A DNA stretch of 49,942 nt, taken from positions 1-49,942 of the forward strand of contig JAOUPR010000018.1 in assembly GCA_029879725.1 (NCBI GenBank), in the 5' to 3' direction. Of the stretch, positions 17,823 to 28,098 are shown in pieces. The first letter of the stretch is position 1; each line of letters starts with the position of its first letter. The stretch comes from Gemmatimonadota bacterium (lineage in GTDB: Bacteria > Gemmatimonadota > Gemmatimonadetes > Longimicrobiales > Gaopeijiaceae). The translations under genes and the position numbers were made by a program. Under the pieces are notes generated by a model that saw only the letters and a program-made list of their open reading frames with translations, had not been told where the DNA came from and ran no database searches.

Positions 17823-18544
17823 GGACACAATCTGACCATGGAGAGCGCATCGCGCATCATCTCCCGCAGCGCGGCCGGAAACGTGCCGTCGGTTCCCAGG
17901 TGCTTCTGGTTCACTTCGAGTTCGACCCCCGCGTACACGTCGTCCGGGAAGATCCGACGAAGGGCGGAGGTGAAACCGTCGGCGCGGCCCCGGTACGGCT
18001 GGTTCCGGTGCACCGTGAGGTGGGGGAGCCCGGATCTCAGTCCGCCGAGCCAGTCCGCCGCGAGGGAACGTTCGGCGGCTCGCCGCGGATCGAACAGCAC
18101 GCCCACGTCCGTCGAGCGCTCCGCACCGTTCAACTCGGGCGTGAAGGTGTGCACCGACACGTGCAGCACGAAAGATCCGCCGGTGGAGAGATCCGCGATC
18201 CGGCGCATCACGCGCTCCCGGTAGGGGCGGTGGTATCGCTCCAACAAGCCGGCTCGAACGGAAGGGTCGGCCCGCTTCGAAAATTCGGACCAGACCCGGG
18301 GGTTGTGGGGGGAGCGGTTCAGATCCACCAGGAGCCGTGTCACGGTGGCGTACTCCAGGGGAGCGTTCCACCACGACGCCAGGGAGCGTGCCAGAGGGAG
18401 GGCTCCCGCGTCCCATCCCCGGTGGGAGCTGAGGACGGCCTGGCCCTCCGCGAACCACCCGGCGAACTCCCCGGGGACCTCGTGGCCGCCATGCTCACAC
18501 GTGAACAGGAGGGAGGGGGCACGGGTCCCCGCCGACGCCGGCAT
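17819..18544 (-). CDS. N-formylglutamate amidohydrolase family protein
   Basis: Zinc-type amidohydrolase of the FGase family (241 aa, typical length). The metal-site motif region reads LLFTCEHGGHEVP near the N-terminus. LVDLNRSP, a central SVHTFTPELNG with a candidate metal His, and a late GVELEVNQKHLG follow. The classic role is to release formate or glutamate from N-formylglutamate in histidine catabolism, but no hut gene is near, so another acyl or amide substrate made by the neighbouring ligases is more likely (inference). Two adjacent ATGs (18547 and 18544) follow GGGAGG; the second has the better spacing. The upstream GCS2 stop overlaps the start. Confidence 0.8.
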   Translation of the reverse strand: MPASAGTRAPSLLFTCEHGGHEVPGEFAGWFAEGQAVLSSHRGWDAGALPLARSLASWWNAPLEYATVTRLLVDLNRSPHNPRVWSEFSKRADPSVRAGLLERYHRPYRERVMRRIADLSTGGSFVLHVSVHTFTPELNGAERSTDVGVLFDPRRAAERSLAADWLGGLRSGLPHLTVHRNQPYRGRADGFTSALRRIFPDDVYAGVELEVNQKHLGTDGTFPAALREMMRDALSMVRLCP

Positions 18545-19818
18545 CATCCTCCCGTGTACAGGACGTTGTCCGACAGACACCGTGTCACGTCGCGGTACGT
18601 CGCGCGCAGCCGATCCCGGTCGGGGCGTGTTCCGGTGGCGCGGAGGATCCGACGAGCCAGGGGGCCCTGCCCGAGGATCGCGTCCAGGGCATCGGTCCAT
18701 TCCCGGTCGGGGTCGTCCGGCGGAAACCGATGGAGGAGATCCTTCCACACGTCTCCGGCGGAGAGTGAGGCGGACCCTCCATATCCCAGGACACCCAGGA
18801 GGGTTTCATCCTCCACCGGAGCCCGCTCACCGCTCCGGATCGTTTCCTCCAGGAGGGCCGCCAACGCCTCGGTGGATGGATCGGATTCCACGTCCCGCTC
18901 CGCGGCGGGGCCGGACGCCAGCGCGCGCACCACGGATGTGATGGCCGCCACCACCGCCAGGTCGGCCCGGGGGCACTCCTGGGCGTCCACCACGCGGATC
19001 TCGATGGCGCCGCGGTCGAACCGGGCGATGGCGCCCCGCGCGTTGGCCCACTCGTGCCGGAGGACCCCTTCGGGGTCGTGGGGGGCGAGGTCGCGGTAGA
19101 TCCGCCCCAGGACGTTCTCCCGGTATTCCTCTTCGGATCGAACGGATTCGGGTACGACCTTCCCCGTCACCGACGGCACGCGCGCGGCGTTCCTCCGGTA
19201 CGCGTCCAGCCGCCGGTCGAGTATCCCTTCGTGCCGTCCATCCAGGAAGGGCGACGAGGCCGCCAGGGCGGGGATGAGGGGGATCACCAGCCGGATGGCG
19301 GCGTGCAATCGGGCGAACTCTCCGTCATCGGCGAAGGGGAGGTTGAGGTGGGTGCTCTGCAGGTTGGACCACCCGTGCCCCGCGCATCCGAAGATCCGAT
19401 CGAAGGTGTGGTAGACCTCGGTGTACTCGTGGGGCCAGAGCGTGGTCTCCCTCGCCGGATCCATCCAGGGATGTGCGCCCCCCGGCATGAGGCGGGCCCC
19501 CAGCGCATACAGAGCCTCGTCGGCGTGCCGCACGCTCTCGTGGAACGCGCCGTGAAGGCCGCTGAGCGTGGGCGCCGGGCCGTTGGTCTTCATCTCCAGG
19601 ACGTGGAGGACCAATTCGTTGGACCAGGCGATCGGTCCGAACTCCGCCTCGGAGGTCGGTGTGCCCGTGACGGCCTCCATGAGCGCGTCGCACGCGGGGA
19701 GCACGTCCAGCGTGTCGGCGTCCACGATCATCATCTCGATCTCGACACCGAAGGCTTCGAACAGCCCCGGCCGCCGCGACGCCGGGAGGACGGTGGTGGG
19801 CTTGCCGGGATCGGTCAT
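18544..19818 (-). CDS. GCS2-family carboxylate-amine ligase (YbdK-like)
   Basis: ATP-dependent gamma-glutamyl or amino-acid ligase of the GCS2 family (424 aa). FGVEIEMMIVDADTLDVLP opens the family fold, with acidic metal ligands, followed by ELVLHVLEMKTNGPAP, SNLQSTHLNLPFADD and a late RFDRGAIEIRVVDAQECP strand. Family members join glutamate to cysteine or another amine. Next to an ATP-grasp ligase, the pair superficially resembles glutathione synthesis. The RLAN domain and the protease and hydrolase partners suggest a different amide product. Start ATG 19818 has AGGAGG upstream and overlaps the ATP-grasp stop (ATGA). Confidence 0.82.
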   Translation of the reverse strand: MTDPGKPTTVLPASRRPGLFEAFGVEIEMMIVDADTLDVLPACDALMEAVTGTPTSEAEFGPIAWSNELVLHVLEMKTNGPAPTLSGLHGAFHESVRHADEALYALGARLMPGGAHPWMDPARETTLWPHEYTEVYHTFDRIFGCAGHGWSNLQSTHLNLPFADDGEFARLHAAIRLVIPLIPALAASSPFLDGRHEGILDRRLDAYRRNAARVPSVTGKVVPESVRSEEEYRENVLGRIYRDLAPHDPEGVLRHEWANARGAIARFDRGAIEIRVVDAQECPRADLAVVAAITSVVRALASGPAAERDVESDPSTEALAALLEETIRSGERAPVEDETLLGVLGYGGSASLSAGDVWKDLLHRFPPDDPDREWTDALDAILGQGPLARRILRATGTRPDRDRLRATYRDVTRCLSDNVLYTGG

Positions 19819-21284
19819 GCGCCCCTCCTGTCCCGACCTCTCCGGTCGAGCCGCGCCAGGAACCATGCCGCCAGCTCGTCGTAGAGGGCGTCCTTGAGGA
19901 CGCCGTCCTCGTTGCCCGCGTCCAGGTTCGGATTGTCGTTCACCTCCATGACCACCACCCTTCCGTCCACCTCCTTGAGGTCCACGCCGTACAACCCTTC
20001 TCCCATGAGGGACGCCGCGCGCACGCCCACGTCCAGCACGCGGGGAGGAACGGTTTCCAGCTCCACCGCTTCCACCCGCCCGTACCGCGTGTCTCCGTCC
20101 ACCCGCTGCGCGATCTGCCAATGGCCCTTGGCCATGTGGTAGCGGCACGCGAAGAGGGCGCGGCCGTCCAGGACCCCGATCCGCCAGTCGAAGGAGGACG
20201 GCATGTACTCCTGGGCCACGACCAGCTCCGATTGCCGGAACAACTCCTCCAGCCCGGCCTGCAGCTCCTCCCGGGTGGAGACCTTCACCACTCCAGAAGA
20301 GAAGGCCCCGTCGGGCTTCTTGAGGACGCAGGGGAGCCCCACCACGCCGGCGACCTCTTCCACGTTGGCCTCGTGCACCACCAGGGTGCGGGGGCACGGG
20401 ATCTGGTGCCGGTCGAAGAGTTCCGCCTGGTAGACCTTGTTCGTGCAGCGGACGATGGACACCGGGTCGTCGATGACGACCAGGCCCTGGGCCGCGGCCC
20501 GGCTGGCGAAGCGGTAGGTGACGTGGTTCACCTGGGTGGTCTGCCGGATGAAGAGCGCGTCGAACTCGGCCACACGGCCCAGGTCTTCCGGACCGATGAC
20601 GTCCACCCCGATGCCGTGGCGATTCGCCGCTTTCACGAACTTCTTGATGGCCTTCTCGTTGCTCGGTGGCTGGGGGTCGTCGGGCGACCAGAGCACCGCC
20701 AGGTCGAAGCGGTAGGCGTGCGTCTTCGGCTCCTGGCGGGCGGGTCGCAGGAAGTAGGCCTTGGCCCGTTCCAGGACGAACTCCCGGTGCCCATCGGGGA
20801 TCTCGGCGGCCGCGCCCGGGCGGATTCCGGCGAGGAGCCAGCGGTCGTCTTCCCAGGTGAAACGGCAGACCAGGAAGGGGGCGGGGAACTGGTTGAAGAG
20901 GGCCCGGCTGAGACGATCGTACCGTTGCGCGACGTTTCGCCCGAAGTAGATGCTCAGACGGAACTCTTCCGATCGCAGGTGGGACAGGCTCTTCTGGATC
21001 AGTTCGTCCAGCTCCACCGACGCGATGCGGATGAGGGGAGTGGACGTGAGCGCCTGGAGCGTCTCCACCGAGGGGAGGGGACGGTGGCCGCGGGCCGCCG
21101 CCAGCAGGGACACGTAGTACCCCACCGTCTGGTATCCGTAGCGTCTGCACATGTTGAAGACGGCGGCCCGCCTCAACTCCGAGTACTTCCGGTCGACCAG
21201 ATAGGCGCGCGCCGACACGACCTCCGCGCCCTCGATCTCGAAGGGCCACCGTTTCGGGTTCTCCACCACCACCAGACGGATCAT
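19815..21284 (-). CDS. RLAN-RimK-type ATP-grasp ligase
   Basis: ATP-grasp carboxylate-amine ligase (489 aa). The N-terminal part, about 1-150 (RLVVVENPKRWPFEIEGAE, then SELRRAAVFNMCRRYGYQTVGYYVSLLAAARGHRPLPS), matches the RLAN domain found in front of RimK-like ligases. The ATP-grasp fold covers about 280-480, with a nucleotide-binding Lys segment (VGLPCVLKKPDGAFSSGVVKV), VAQEYMPSSFDWRIGVLDG and a metal-binding VVMEVNDNPNLDAG. Such enzymes add amino acids to peptides or proteins. Start ATG 21284 overlaps the C39-like stop (ATGA). The substrate is unknown; the C39-like protein and GCS2 enzyme encoded beside it are the best clues. Confidence 0.85.
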   Translation of the reverse strand: MIRLVVVENPKRWPFEIEGAEVVSARAYLVDRKYSELRRAAVFNMCRRYGYQTVGYYVSLLAAARGHRPLPSVETLQALTSTPLIRIASVELDELIQKSLSHLRSEEFRLSIYFGRNVAQRYDRLSRALFNQFPAPFLVCRFTWEDDRWLLAGIRPGAAAEIPDGHREFVLERAKAYFLRPARQEPKTHAYRFDLAVLWSPDDPQPPSNEKAIKKFVKAANRHGIGVDVIGPEDLGRVAEFDALFIRQTTQVNHVTYRFASRAAAQGLVVIDDPVSIVRCTNKVYQAELFDRHQIPCPRTLVVHEANVEEVAGVVGLPCVLKKPDGAFSSGVVKVSTREELQAGLEELFRQSELVVAQEYMPSSFDWRIGVLDGRALFACRYHMAKGHWQIAQRVDGDTRYGRVEAVELETVPPRVLDVGVRAASLMGEGLYGVDLKEVDGRVVVMEVNDNPNLDAGNEDGVLKDALYDELAAWFLARLDRRGRDRRGA

Positions 21285-22003
21285 GCTCTCACCCCGTCGG
21301 GGTCCAGGACCAGGAGATTCCCATCGTAGGTGAGGAGTCCGACCAGGATGGCGCCCAGGAGCCGGACGATCCCCACGCGGTAGTTGTGGGATGGGAAGCG
21401 CGTGTTCTCCCGCAGGGGATCGGCCACCAGGACAGAGTCCGTGGACTCGTCGTAACCGTGGACGACCACGAAGTGTCCCGTGGGGGTTCCGGCCACCGAG
21501 TCGTAGCTGAGCGTGCCGGCATGATCCACCTCCCGGGCACACTCGTAGAGGTACGTGGCCGAGAGTCCCGTGAGGATGGGGTGACCCTCCTGCAGGTGAT
21601 GGCGGATGAGGTTGGGGTGCAACTCCTCGAAGCGGATGCGTCCGCCCGCCTCCAGGAAATCGATGTACGCCTCGGTCGCCACGGAAACCCGGGGCGCTCC
21701 CTTCACCGCCGCCTGTGCCTTCAACCGCTCGGACAGGTCGTCACCGTTCCGGAACCAGGTGGGGTCGAAGAGCTCCAGGTTGTAGGTGTACAGCGTGGCG
21801 CCGTATCCCCTTTGGAGGGCGTTGAGCCCCAGGAACACCCCCAGCGTACCGCCGGTGGCCAACGGCGTCACCGCCCGGATCACTTCGTCGAGTTCCTGGT
21901 CGTCGCCGTAGTACCGATACACGGCGTGGAGGCAGGTGGGACCGCAGGTGGTGTCGTCGGGCTGGGGAAGGATCTCTACGGTGAGCTCGGTGTCGCGGCT
22001 CAA
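21281..22003 (-). CDS. C39-like papain-fold peptidase
   Basis: A 240-aa cysteine-peptidase-like protein (Peptidase_C39_2 type) with no signal peptide. PQPDDTTCGPTCLHAVYRYYG holds the candidate catalytic Cys, GHFVVVHGYDESTDSVLVADP the His and following Asp, and the oxyanion Gln would be PQPD. It is first in the minus-strand cassette and starts at TTG 22003; no ATG or GTG is available before the catalytic motif. Unlike bacteriocin-exporter C39 domains it is not fused to an ABC transporter, and no leader peptide gene is visible. It could trim, hydrolyse or transfer the product of the ligases; that is inference. Confidence 0.75.
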   Translation of the reverse strand: MSRDTELTVEILPQPDDTTCGPTCLHAVYRYYGDDQELDEVIRAVTPLATGGTLGVFLGLNALQRGYGATLYTYNLELFDPTWFRNGDDLSERLKAQAAVKGAPRVSVATEAYIDFLEAGGRIRFEELHPNLIRHHLQEGHPILTGLSATYLYECAREVDHAGTLSYDSVAGTPTGHFVVVHGYDESTDSVLVADPLRENTRFPSHNYRVGIVRLLGAILVGLLTYDGNLLVLDPDGVRA

Positions 22004-22188
22004 CGGGTTCTGCTCTTCCGGCGCCCGGCGCCGGACGGGAGGGGTCAGGATGGGAGGACCCCTCGTTACTCAACGGAAAGATACTTCATCGCGCCCGCGT
22101 GGTGGAGGGTCCGGACGCACTATTGCCGCAAGACTCGCGGCGGCGCACCTTGGCGACGTCGGCATCACTCTCGAAGCGCGGAGATCGT

Positions 22189-23868
22189 ATGAGCGGAGTG
22201 CGGGGGGCTGAGGGGCCGGGAGCCCTGGATCGAAGGGAATTCATGAAGCTCGGCGGTCTCGGCGCGGCGGCGCTGGCCGCCGGGGCGAGCGGGTGTGCGC
22301 CCGCCGGAGAGAACGCCGCCACCGGAGACGTGGATCCGTGGTGGACCCGGGCCTCCTTCGAGCTCGAGGAGGCCACCATCGAGTCGCTGCAGGCGGACAT
22401 GGCGGGCGGGACGCGGACCGCCGTGGAGATCACGGAACTCTACCTGGACCGCATCGCGAAGCTCGATCGGGATGGCCCCCGCCTGCGCGCGGTCATCGAG
22501 ACCAACGCCGACGCCGTTTCCATCGCCGAGGCGCTGGACGCCGAGCGGAGCGAGGGGCGGGTTCGCGGACCGCTCCACGGGATCCCCATCCTGGTCAAGG
22601 ACAACATCGACACGGCCGACGGGATGATGACCACGGCGGGATCGTGGGCGCTGGAGGGGCATCACGCCGCCCGGGACAGTTGGGTGGTCGAGCGCCTCCG
22701 CGCGGCGGGCGCCATCATCCTGGGAAAGGCCAATCTCTCCGAGTGGGCCAACTTCCGCTCCACCAACTCCATTTCGGGGTGGAGCGGCCGGGGCGGGCAA
22801 TGCGGAAACCCCTGGGCGCTGGACCGGAATCCCTGTGGGTCGTCTTCGGGGTCCGGTGCGGCGGCTTCCGCGAACTTCTGCGCCGCCGCCATCGGGACGG
22901 AGACCAACGGCTCCGTGATCTGTCCCTCGTCGGTGAACGGGGTGGTCGGAATCAAGCCGACGGTGGGGCTGGTGGGCCGTTCCGGGATCATTCCCATCGC
23001 CCATTCCCAGGACACGGCGGGGCCCATGTGCCGGTCCGTGGCGGACGCCGCCGCCATCCTGGGGGCGCTCACCGGTGTCGACCCCCGGGACGGGGCCACC
23101 GGCCCGTCTCAGGGGAAGAGTTTTTCCGACTACCTCCAGTTCCTCGACGCGGACGGGCTCCGTGGCGCGCGCATCGGGGTGGAGCGGAGCTACTTCGGGG
23201 TGGACGCCCGGGTGGACGACCTCATGGAGAACGCCATCCAGGCCATGGCGGCGGCGGGCGCCACCATCGTGGACCCGGCCGAGATTCCCGACCGGAGAGC
23301 CATGGGCGGGCCCTCGTACCAGGTGCTCCTGTACGAGTTCAAGGCGGACCTGAACGCCTACCTCGCCGCGGCCGACGCTCCCACGGGGGTGCGCTCCCTG
23401 GAGGACCTCATCGCCTTCAACGAAGCCCACGCCGACCGGGAGATGCCCTTCTTCGGCCAGGAGATCCTCGTCACGGCCCAGGAGAAGGGCGATCTCACGT
23501 CGTCCGAGTATCTCGAATCCCTGGCGACCATGCATCGACTGTCGCGGGGTGGCGGGATCGACCGCGTGATGGAGGAACACGGGCTGGACGCCATCGTTTC
23601 TCCGTCCACTCGTCCGGCGTGGATGACCGACCTCGTCAACGGCGGGCTGTCCAGCGCGGGAAGCTCGGGGCCGGCGGCCATCGCCGGATATCCCAGCGTC
23701 ACCGTACCCAACGGATACGTGCAGGGTCTTCCGGTGGGGATCCTCTTCTTCGGGCGGGCGTGGAGCGAGCCCACCTTGCTGCGGCTCGCGTACGCCTACG
23801 AGCGGATCTCCGGACATCGGAAAGCCCCTCGGCTCCCGCTGTCCCTGGGTCTGCGGGATGCGGTGTAG
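22189..23868 (+). CDS. Tat-exported amidase-signature hydrolase
   Basis: Serine amidase of the amidase-signature family (559 aa). The N-terminus has a twin-arginine motif (DRREFMKLGG) and a hydrophobic stretch ending in SGC, so it is probably a Tat-exported lipoprotein. The Ser-cisSer-Lys triad is visible: Lys in PILVKDNID, cis-Ser in CGSSSGSGAA, nucleophile in GTETNGSVICPS. Start ATG 22189 has a GGAG-like site; the frame is open from 22099 without support. It is divergent from the minus-strand cassette across a 185-bp gap. The natural amide is unknown; peptide amides are plausible given the local peptidases. Confidence 0.9.
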   Translation: MSGVRGAEGPGALDRREFMKLGGLGAAALAAGASGCAPAGENAATGDVDPWWTRASFELEEATIESLQADMAGGTRTAVEITELYLDRIAKLDRDGPRLRAVIETNADAVSIAEALDAERSEGRVRGPLHGIPILVKDNIDTADGMMTTAGSWALEGHHAARDSWVVERLRAAGAIILGKANLSEWANFRSTNSISGWSGRGGQCGNPWALDRNPCGSSSGSGAAASANFCAAAIGTETNGSVICPSSVNGVVGIKPTVGLVGRSGIIPIAHSQDTAGPMCRSVADAAAILGALTGVDPRDGATGPSQGKSFSDYLQFLDADGLRGARIGVERSYFGVDARVDDLMENAIQAMAAAGATIVDPAEIPDRRAMGGPSYQVLLYEFKADLNAYLAAADAPTGVRSLEDLIAFNEAHADREMPFFGQEILVTAQEKGDLTSSEYLESLATMHRLSRGGGIDRVMEEHGLDAIVSPSTRPAWMTDLVNGGLSSAGSSGPAAIAGYPSVTVPNGYVQGLPVGILFFGRAWSEPTLLRLAYAYERISGHRKAPRLPLSLGLRDAV

Positions 23869-24433
23869 CCTCCGGGTGGACAGACGTGGCCGGCGCGGCC
23901 GGGCGTGGGATGCCTGGGGGTGGTGTCCCCTCATCGTCGCGATGGCGCTGGGTCCCGCCGGCGCGGGTGCCCAGGCCACGCCGGTTCCCGATTCGGGGGC
24001 GGTGGACGCAGGCGGGGCCGGGGAAGGATTCCACATCCTGGGGCGCGCGCCACACCGACGTCGGATCCTGATGGGGTTGTGGTCCCTCCATCCGTACCAC
24101 GAGGCGTTCCCCAAGCTGGACAAGATGTGGGGGTTGGGGCTCCAGTACGACGGCTGGTTCGGGGCGACGTTCATCAACTCGTACCGGGACCGTTCGATGA
24201 TGTTCGGGATCGCGCGGGAGTGGGTCGTGCGCGAGACGCCCGAGTTCGGGGCGGGTGCCGGGTTCCGCGTCGGCTTCGTCACGGGGTACGACGAGCAGCT
24301 TCTCGCCATCGCCGGGAAGATTCCGGCCGTGCCCATGGGTGGCCCGTCGCTGTGGGCCCGGGCAGGCCCGTTGTACGTGGATGTCTTCTACGTGTATCGT
24401 GCCATCACCATCGAGACCTCGGTGCGGTGGTGA
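23858..24433 (+). CDS. Small outer-membrane beta-barrel, PagP-like candidate
   Basis: A 191-aa exported protein: basic N-terminus, hydrophobic signal ending GAGAQA, then alternating hydrophobic/polar strands rich in Gly and aromatics, ending in a Trp. From about residue 70, the pattern WGLGLQYDGWFGATFINSY-RDRS, GAGAGFRVGFVTGYD, KIPAVPMGGPSLWARAGPLYVDVFYV resembles the strand order of lipid A palmitoyltransferase PagP. This is by eye only. PagP uses His, Asp and Ser; here HPYH and RDRS are possible counterparts. The start overlaps the amidase stop by 11 nt. If not PagP, it is a related eight-stranded barrel of unknown role. Confidence 0.6.
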   Translation: MRCSLRVDRRGRRGRAWDAWGWCPLIVAMALGPAGAGAQATPVPDSGAVDAGGAGEGFHILGRAPHRRRILMGLWSLHPYHEAFPKLDKMWGLGLQYDGWFGATFINSYRDRSMMFGIAREWVVRETPEFGAGAGFRVGFVTGYDEQLLAIAGKIPAVPMGGPSLWARAGPLYVDVFYVYRAITIETSVRW

Positions 24434-24470
24434 AACCACATTCGAGCCGCCGCGAGGCGAGGAGAGAGCG

Positions 24471-25484
24471 ATGAGGAGGATGCTGTCTGCGGTGTGCCTG
24501 GCGTGGGTGTCGGTGGCGTGTGCCGGAGAGGATTCGTCGCCCCCGACCGACACCGGGACAGCCGAGGTCGTGCGTGAAGGCGTGCGCATGATCCCCATCG
24601 AGACCCCGAGCGGGACGTTCCGCGTCTGGACGAGGCGCGTGGGAGAGAATCCCACGATCAAGCTCCTCCTGCTCCACGGAGGGCCGGGCGCGACCCACGA
24701 GTACTTCGAGGCCATGGACGACTACCTCCCCGGCGAGGGGATCGAGTACTACTACTACGATCAGCTCGGCTCGGCATATTCCGACCAGCCCGACGACCCC
24801 GACCTCTGGGAGATCCCCCGTTTCGTGGACGAGGTGGAGCAGGTCCGCGTGGCGCTGGGACTCGACGCGGAGAACTTCTACCTCCTGGGGCATTCGTGGG
24901 GCGGGATCCTGGCCATCGAGTACGCCCTCGAGCATCAGGACGATCTCAAGGGGCTCATCATTTCCAACATGATGGCCAGCATTCCCGCGTACAACGAATA
25001 CGCGCACGACGTGCTCATGCCCGCCATGGATCAGAGCGCCCTGGCGGAGATCCAGGCCATGGAGGCCGCGGAGGACTTCGGGAATCCCCGGTACATGGAC
25101 CTCCTCATGGAGCACCACTACGTGGACCATGTGCTCCGCATGCCTCCGGAGGAGTGGCCGGACGCGGTGAACCGGGCCTTCGACAAGATCAACCCGGAGA
25201 TCTACGTCCCCATGCAGGGGCCCAGCGAGCTCGGGGCCAGCGGGAAGCTGGTGGATTGGGATCGTACCGCCGACCTGGGTCGGATCACCGTGCCGACGCT
25301 CGTCATCGGCGCGGAGCACGACACCATGGACCCGGCGCACATGGAGTGGATGGCCGGGGCGGTCCAGCACGGCCGGTACCTGTACCTCCCCGACGGGAGC
25401 CACATGTCCATGTGGGATGACCAGGAGGCGTACATGGCCGGGGTCATGGCCTTCCTGAAGGATGTGGACGCGGGAAGCTTCTGA
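24471..25484 (+). CDS. Proline-iminopeptidase-like S33 alpha/beta hydrolase, lipoprotein
   Basis: Exported alpha/beta hydrolase (337 aa) of the prolyl iminopeptidase (S33) type. It has a short lipoprotein signal (ACAG, candidate lipidated Cys at about 17), an oxyanion motif LLLHGGPG, the nucleophile elbow GHSWGG, Asp in IGAEHD and His in DGSHMSMW. Such enzymes release N-terminal proline or other residues from short peptides. ATG 24471 follows GGAGAG. The gene lies 37 nt after the barrel gene, so it is likely co-transcribed with the amidase. The strong hairpin at 25498 follows. Confidence 0.88.
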   Translation: MRRMLSAVCLAWVSVACAGEDSSPPTDTGTAEVVREGVRMIPIETPSGTFRVWTRRVGENPTIKLLLLHGGPGATHEYFEAMDDYLPGEGIEYYYYDQLGSAYSDQPDDPDLWEIPRFVDEVEQVRVALGLDAENFYLLGHSWGGILAIEYALEHQDDLKGLIISNMMASIPAYNEYAHDVLMPAMDQSALAEIQAMEAAEDFGNPRYMDLLMEHHYVDHVLRMPPEEWPDAVNRAFDKINPEIYVPMQGPSELGASGKLVDWDRTADLGRITVPTLVIGAEHDTMDPAHMEWMAGAVQHGRYLYLPDGSHMSMWDDQEAYMAGVMAFLKDVDAGSF

Positions 25485-25497
25485 AGCGGTCGTCCAC

Positions 25498-25548
25498 GAC
25501 GAAGCGGCCGGTGGCGGATCGAGAGAATCCGCCACCGGCCGCTTCGTC
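25498..25548. terminator. Perfect 22-bp inverted repeat, bidirectional terminator
   Basis: The arms 25498-25519 and 25527-25548 are exact reverse complements (22 of 22) around a 7-nt loop. The structure begins 14 nt after the S33 hydrolase stop and ends 23 nt before the convergent trxA stop, so it can act on both transcripts. No strong U-tract follows on either side. Confidence 0.8.
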
Positions 25549-25571
25549 AGCGCCGCTCCCCTTCCGCCGGG

Positions 25572-25913
25572 TCAGGCCGCGTCGGCCTCGCCGGTCCGCA
25601 CCTGCTCGATGACCTGCTGGAGCGCCTCCTTGGGGTAGGCACCCACCACCGAACCGATGGGCTCACCGTCCTTGAAGAAGCCGATGGTGGGGATGGAGCG
25701 GATCCCGAAGGCTCCGGCCACCTGCTGGTTCTCGTCCACGTTCACCTTGGCGAAGTGCACCTGGCCCGCGTACTCGGCGGCCAGCTCCTCGATGACCGGC
25801 GCCACCATACGGCAGGGTCCGCACCAGGGAGCCCAGAAGTCCACCACGGTCACGCCTTCCGTGCCGGAGATCTGCTCGTCGAAAGTGGCGTCGGTAAGCT
25901 CGGTCACGCTCAT
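25572..25913 (-). CDS. trxA: Thioredoxin
   Basis: Cytoplasmic dithiol-disulfide oxidoreductase (113 aa, normal length). The active site is WAPWCGPC, followed by PVIEELA, KVNVDENQQVAGAFGIRSIPT with the cis-Pro, and the FKDGEPIGSVVGA turn. ATG 25913 has AGG about 7 nt upstream. It has its own promoter (25952-25981) and ends at the shared hairpin. Nothing suggests a specialised paralogue. Confidence 0.97.
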   Translation of the reverse strand: MSVTELTDATFDEQISGTEGVTVVDFWAPWCGPCRMVAPVIEELAAEYAGQVHFAKVNVDENQQVAGAFGIRSIPTIGFFKDGEPIGSVVGAYPKEALQQVIEQVRTGEADAA

Positions 25914-25951
25914 ATGTACCTCACGGAAAAGGAAATCGGCATCACGACACG

Positions 25952-25981
25952 AATATACACATATGAATGTTTATATGTCAA
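25952..25981 (-). promoter_or_regulatory. Near-consensus sigma70 promoter for trxA
   Basis: On the minus strand, TTGACA (25981-25976, full consensus) and TATATT (25957-25952, five of six) are 18 bp apart. This is an AT-rich island in G+C-rich DNA. Overlapping it is a dyad, ACATAT (25959-25964) and ATATGT (25973-25978), and just upstream lies ACACGTGT (25981-25988); either could be a regulator site. Confidence 0.75.
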
Positions 25982-26109
25982 CACGTGTCCGGAATCCTGC
26001 ATATCCCGGTGGCCGCGGGGAAGAGGGGGTGGGGGCCCACTCCCCTTTTTCGGCGACCGGCTATGGCCTACGTTAGAACCTGCCGCCAGGGGCATCCCCG
26101 TGTTCGGCC

Positions 26110-28072
<1,963 letters not shown>

Positions 28073-28098
28073 CCCGCCGGAGGACCCGCCGGACTTCC

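Noticed and set aside
17819-18544. Histidine-utilisation enzyme HutG
   Set aside because: The family fits, but no other hut gene is nearby and the gene is coupled to the ligase cassette, so a histidine-catabolism role is not supported.
18544-21284. Glutathione biosynthesis pair (gshA-gshB)
   Set aside because: GCS2 plus ATP-grasp looks similar, but the ATP-grasp protein has an RLAN domain and RimK-like features, not GshB, and it is embedded with protease and hydrolase genes.
21281-22003. Bacteriocin-type C39 processing exporter
   Set aside because: No ABC transporter domains, membrane helices or double-glycine leader peptide gene are present.
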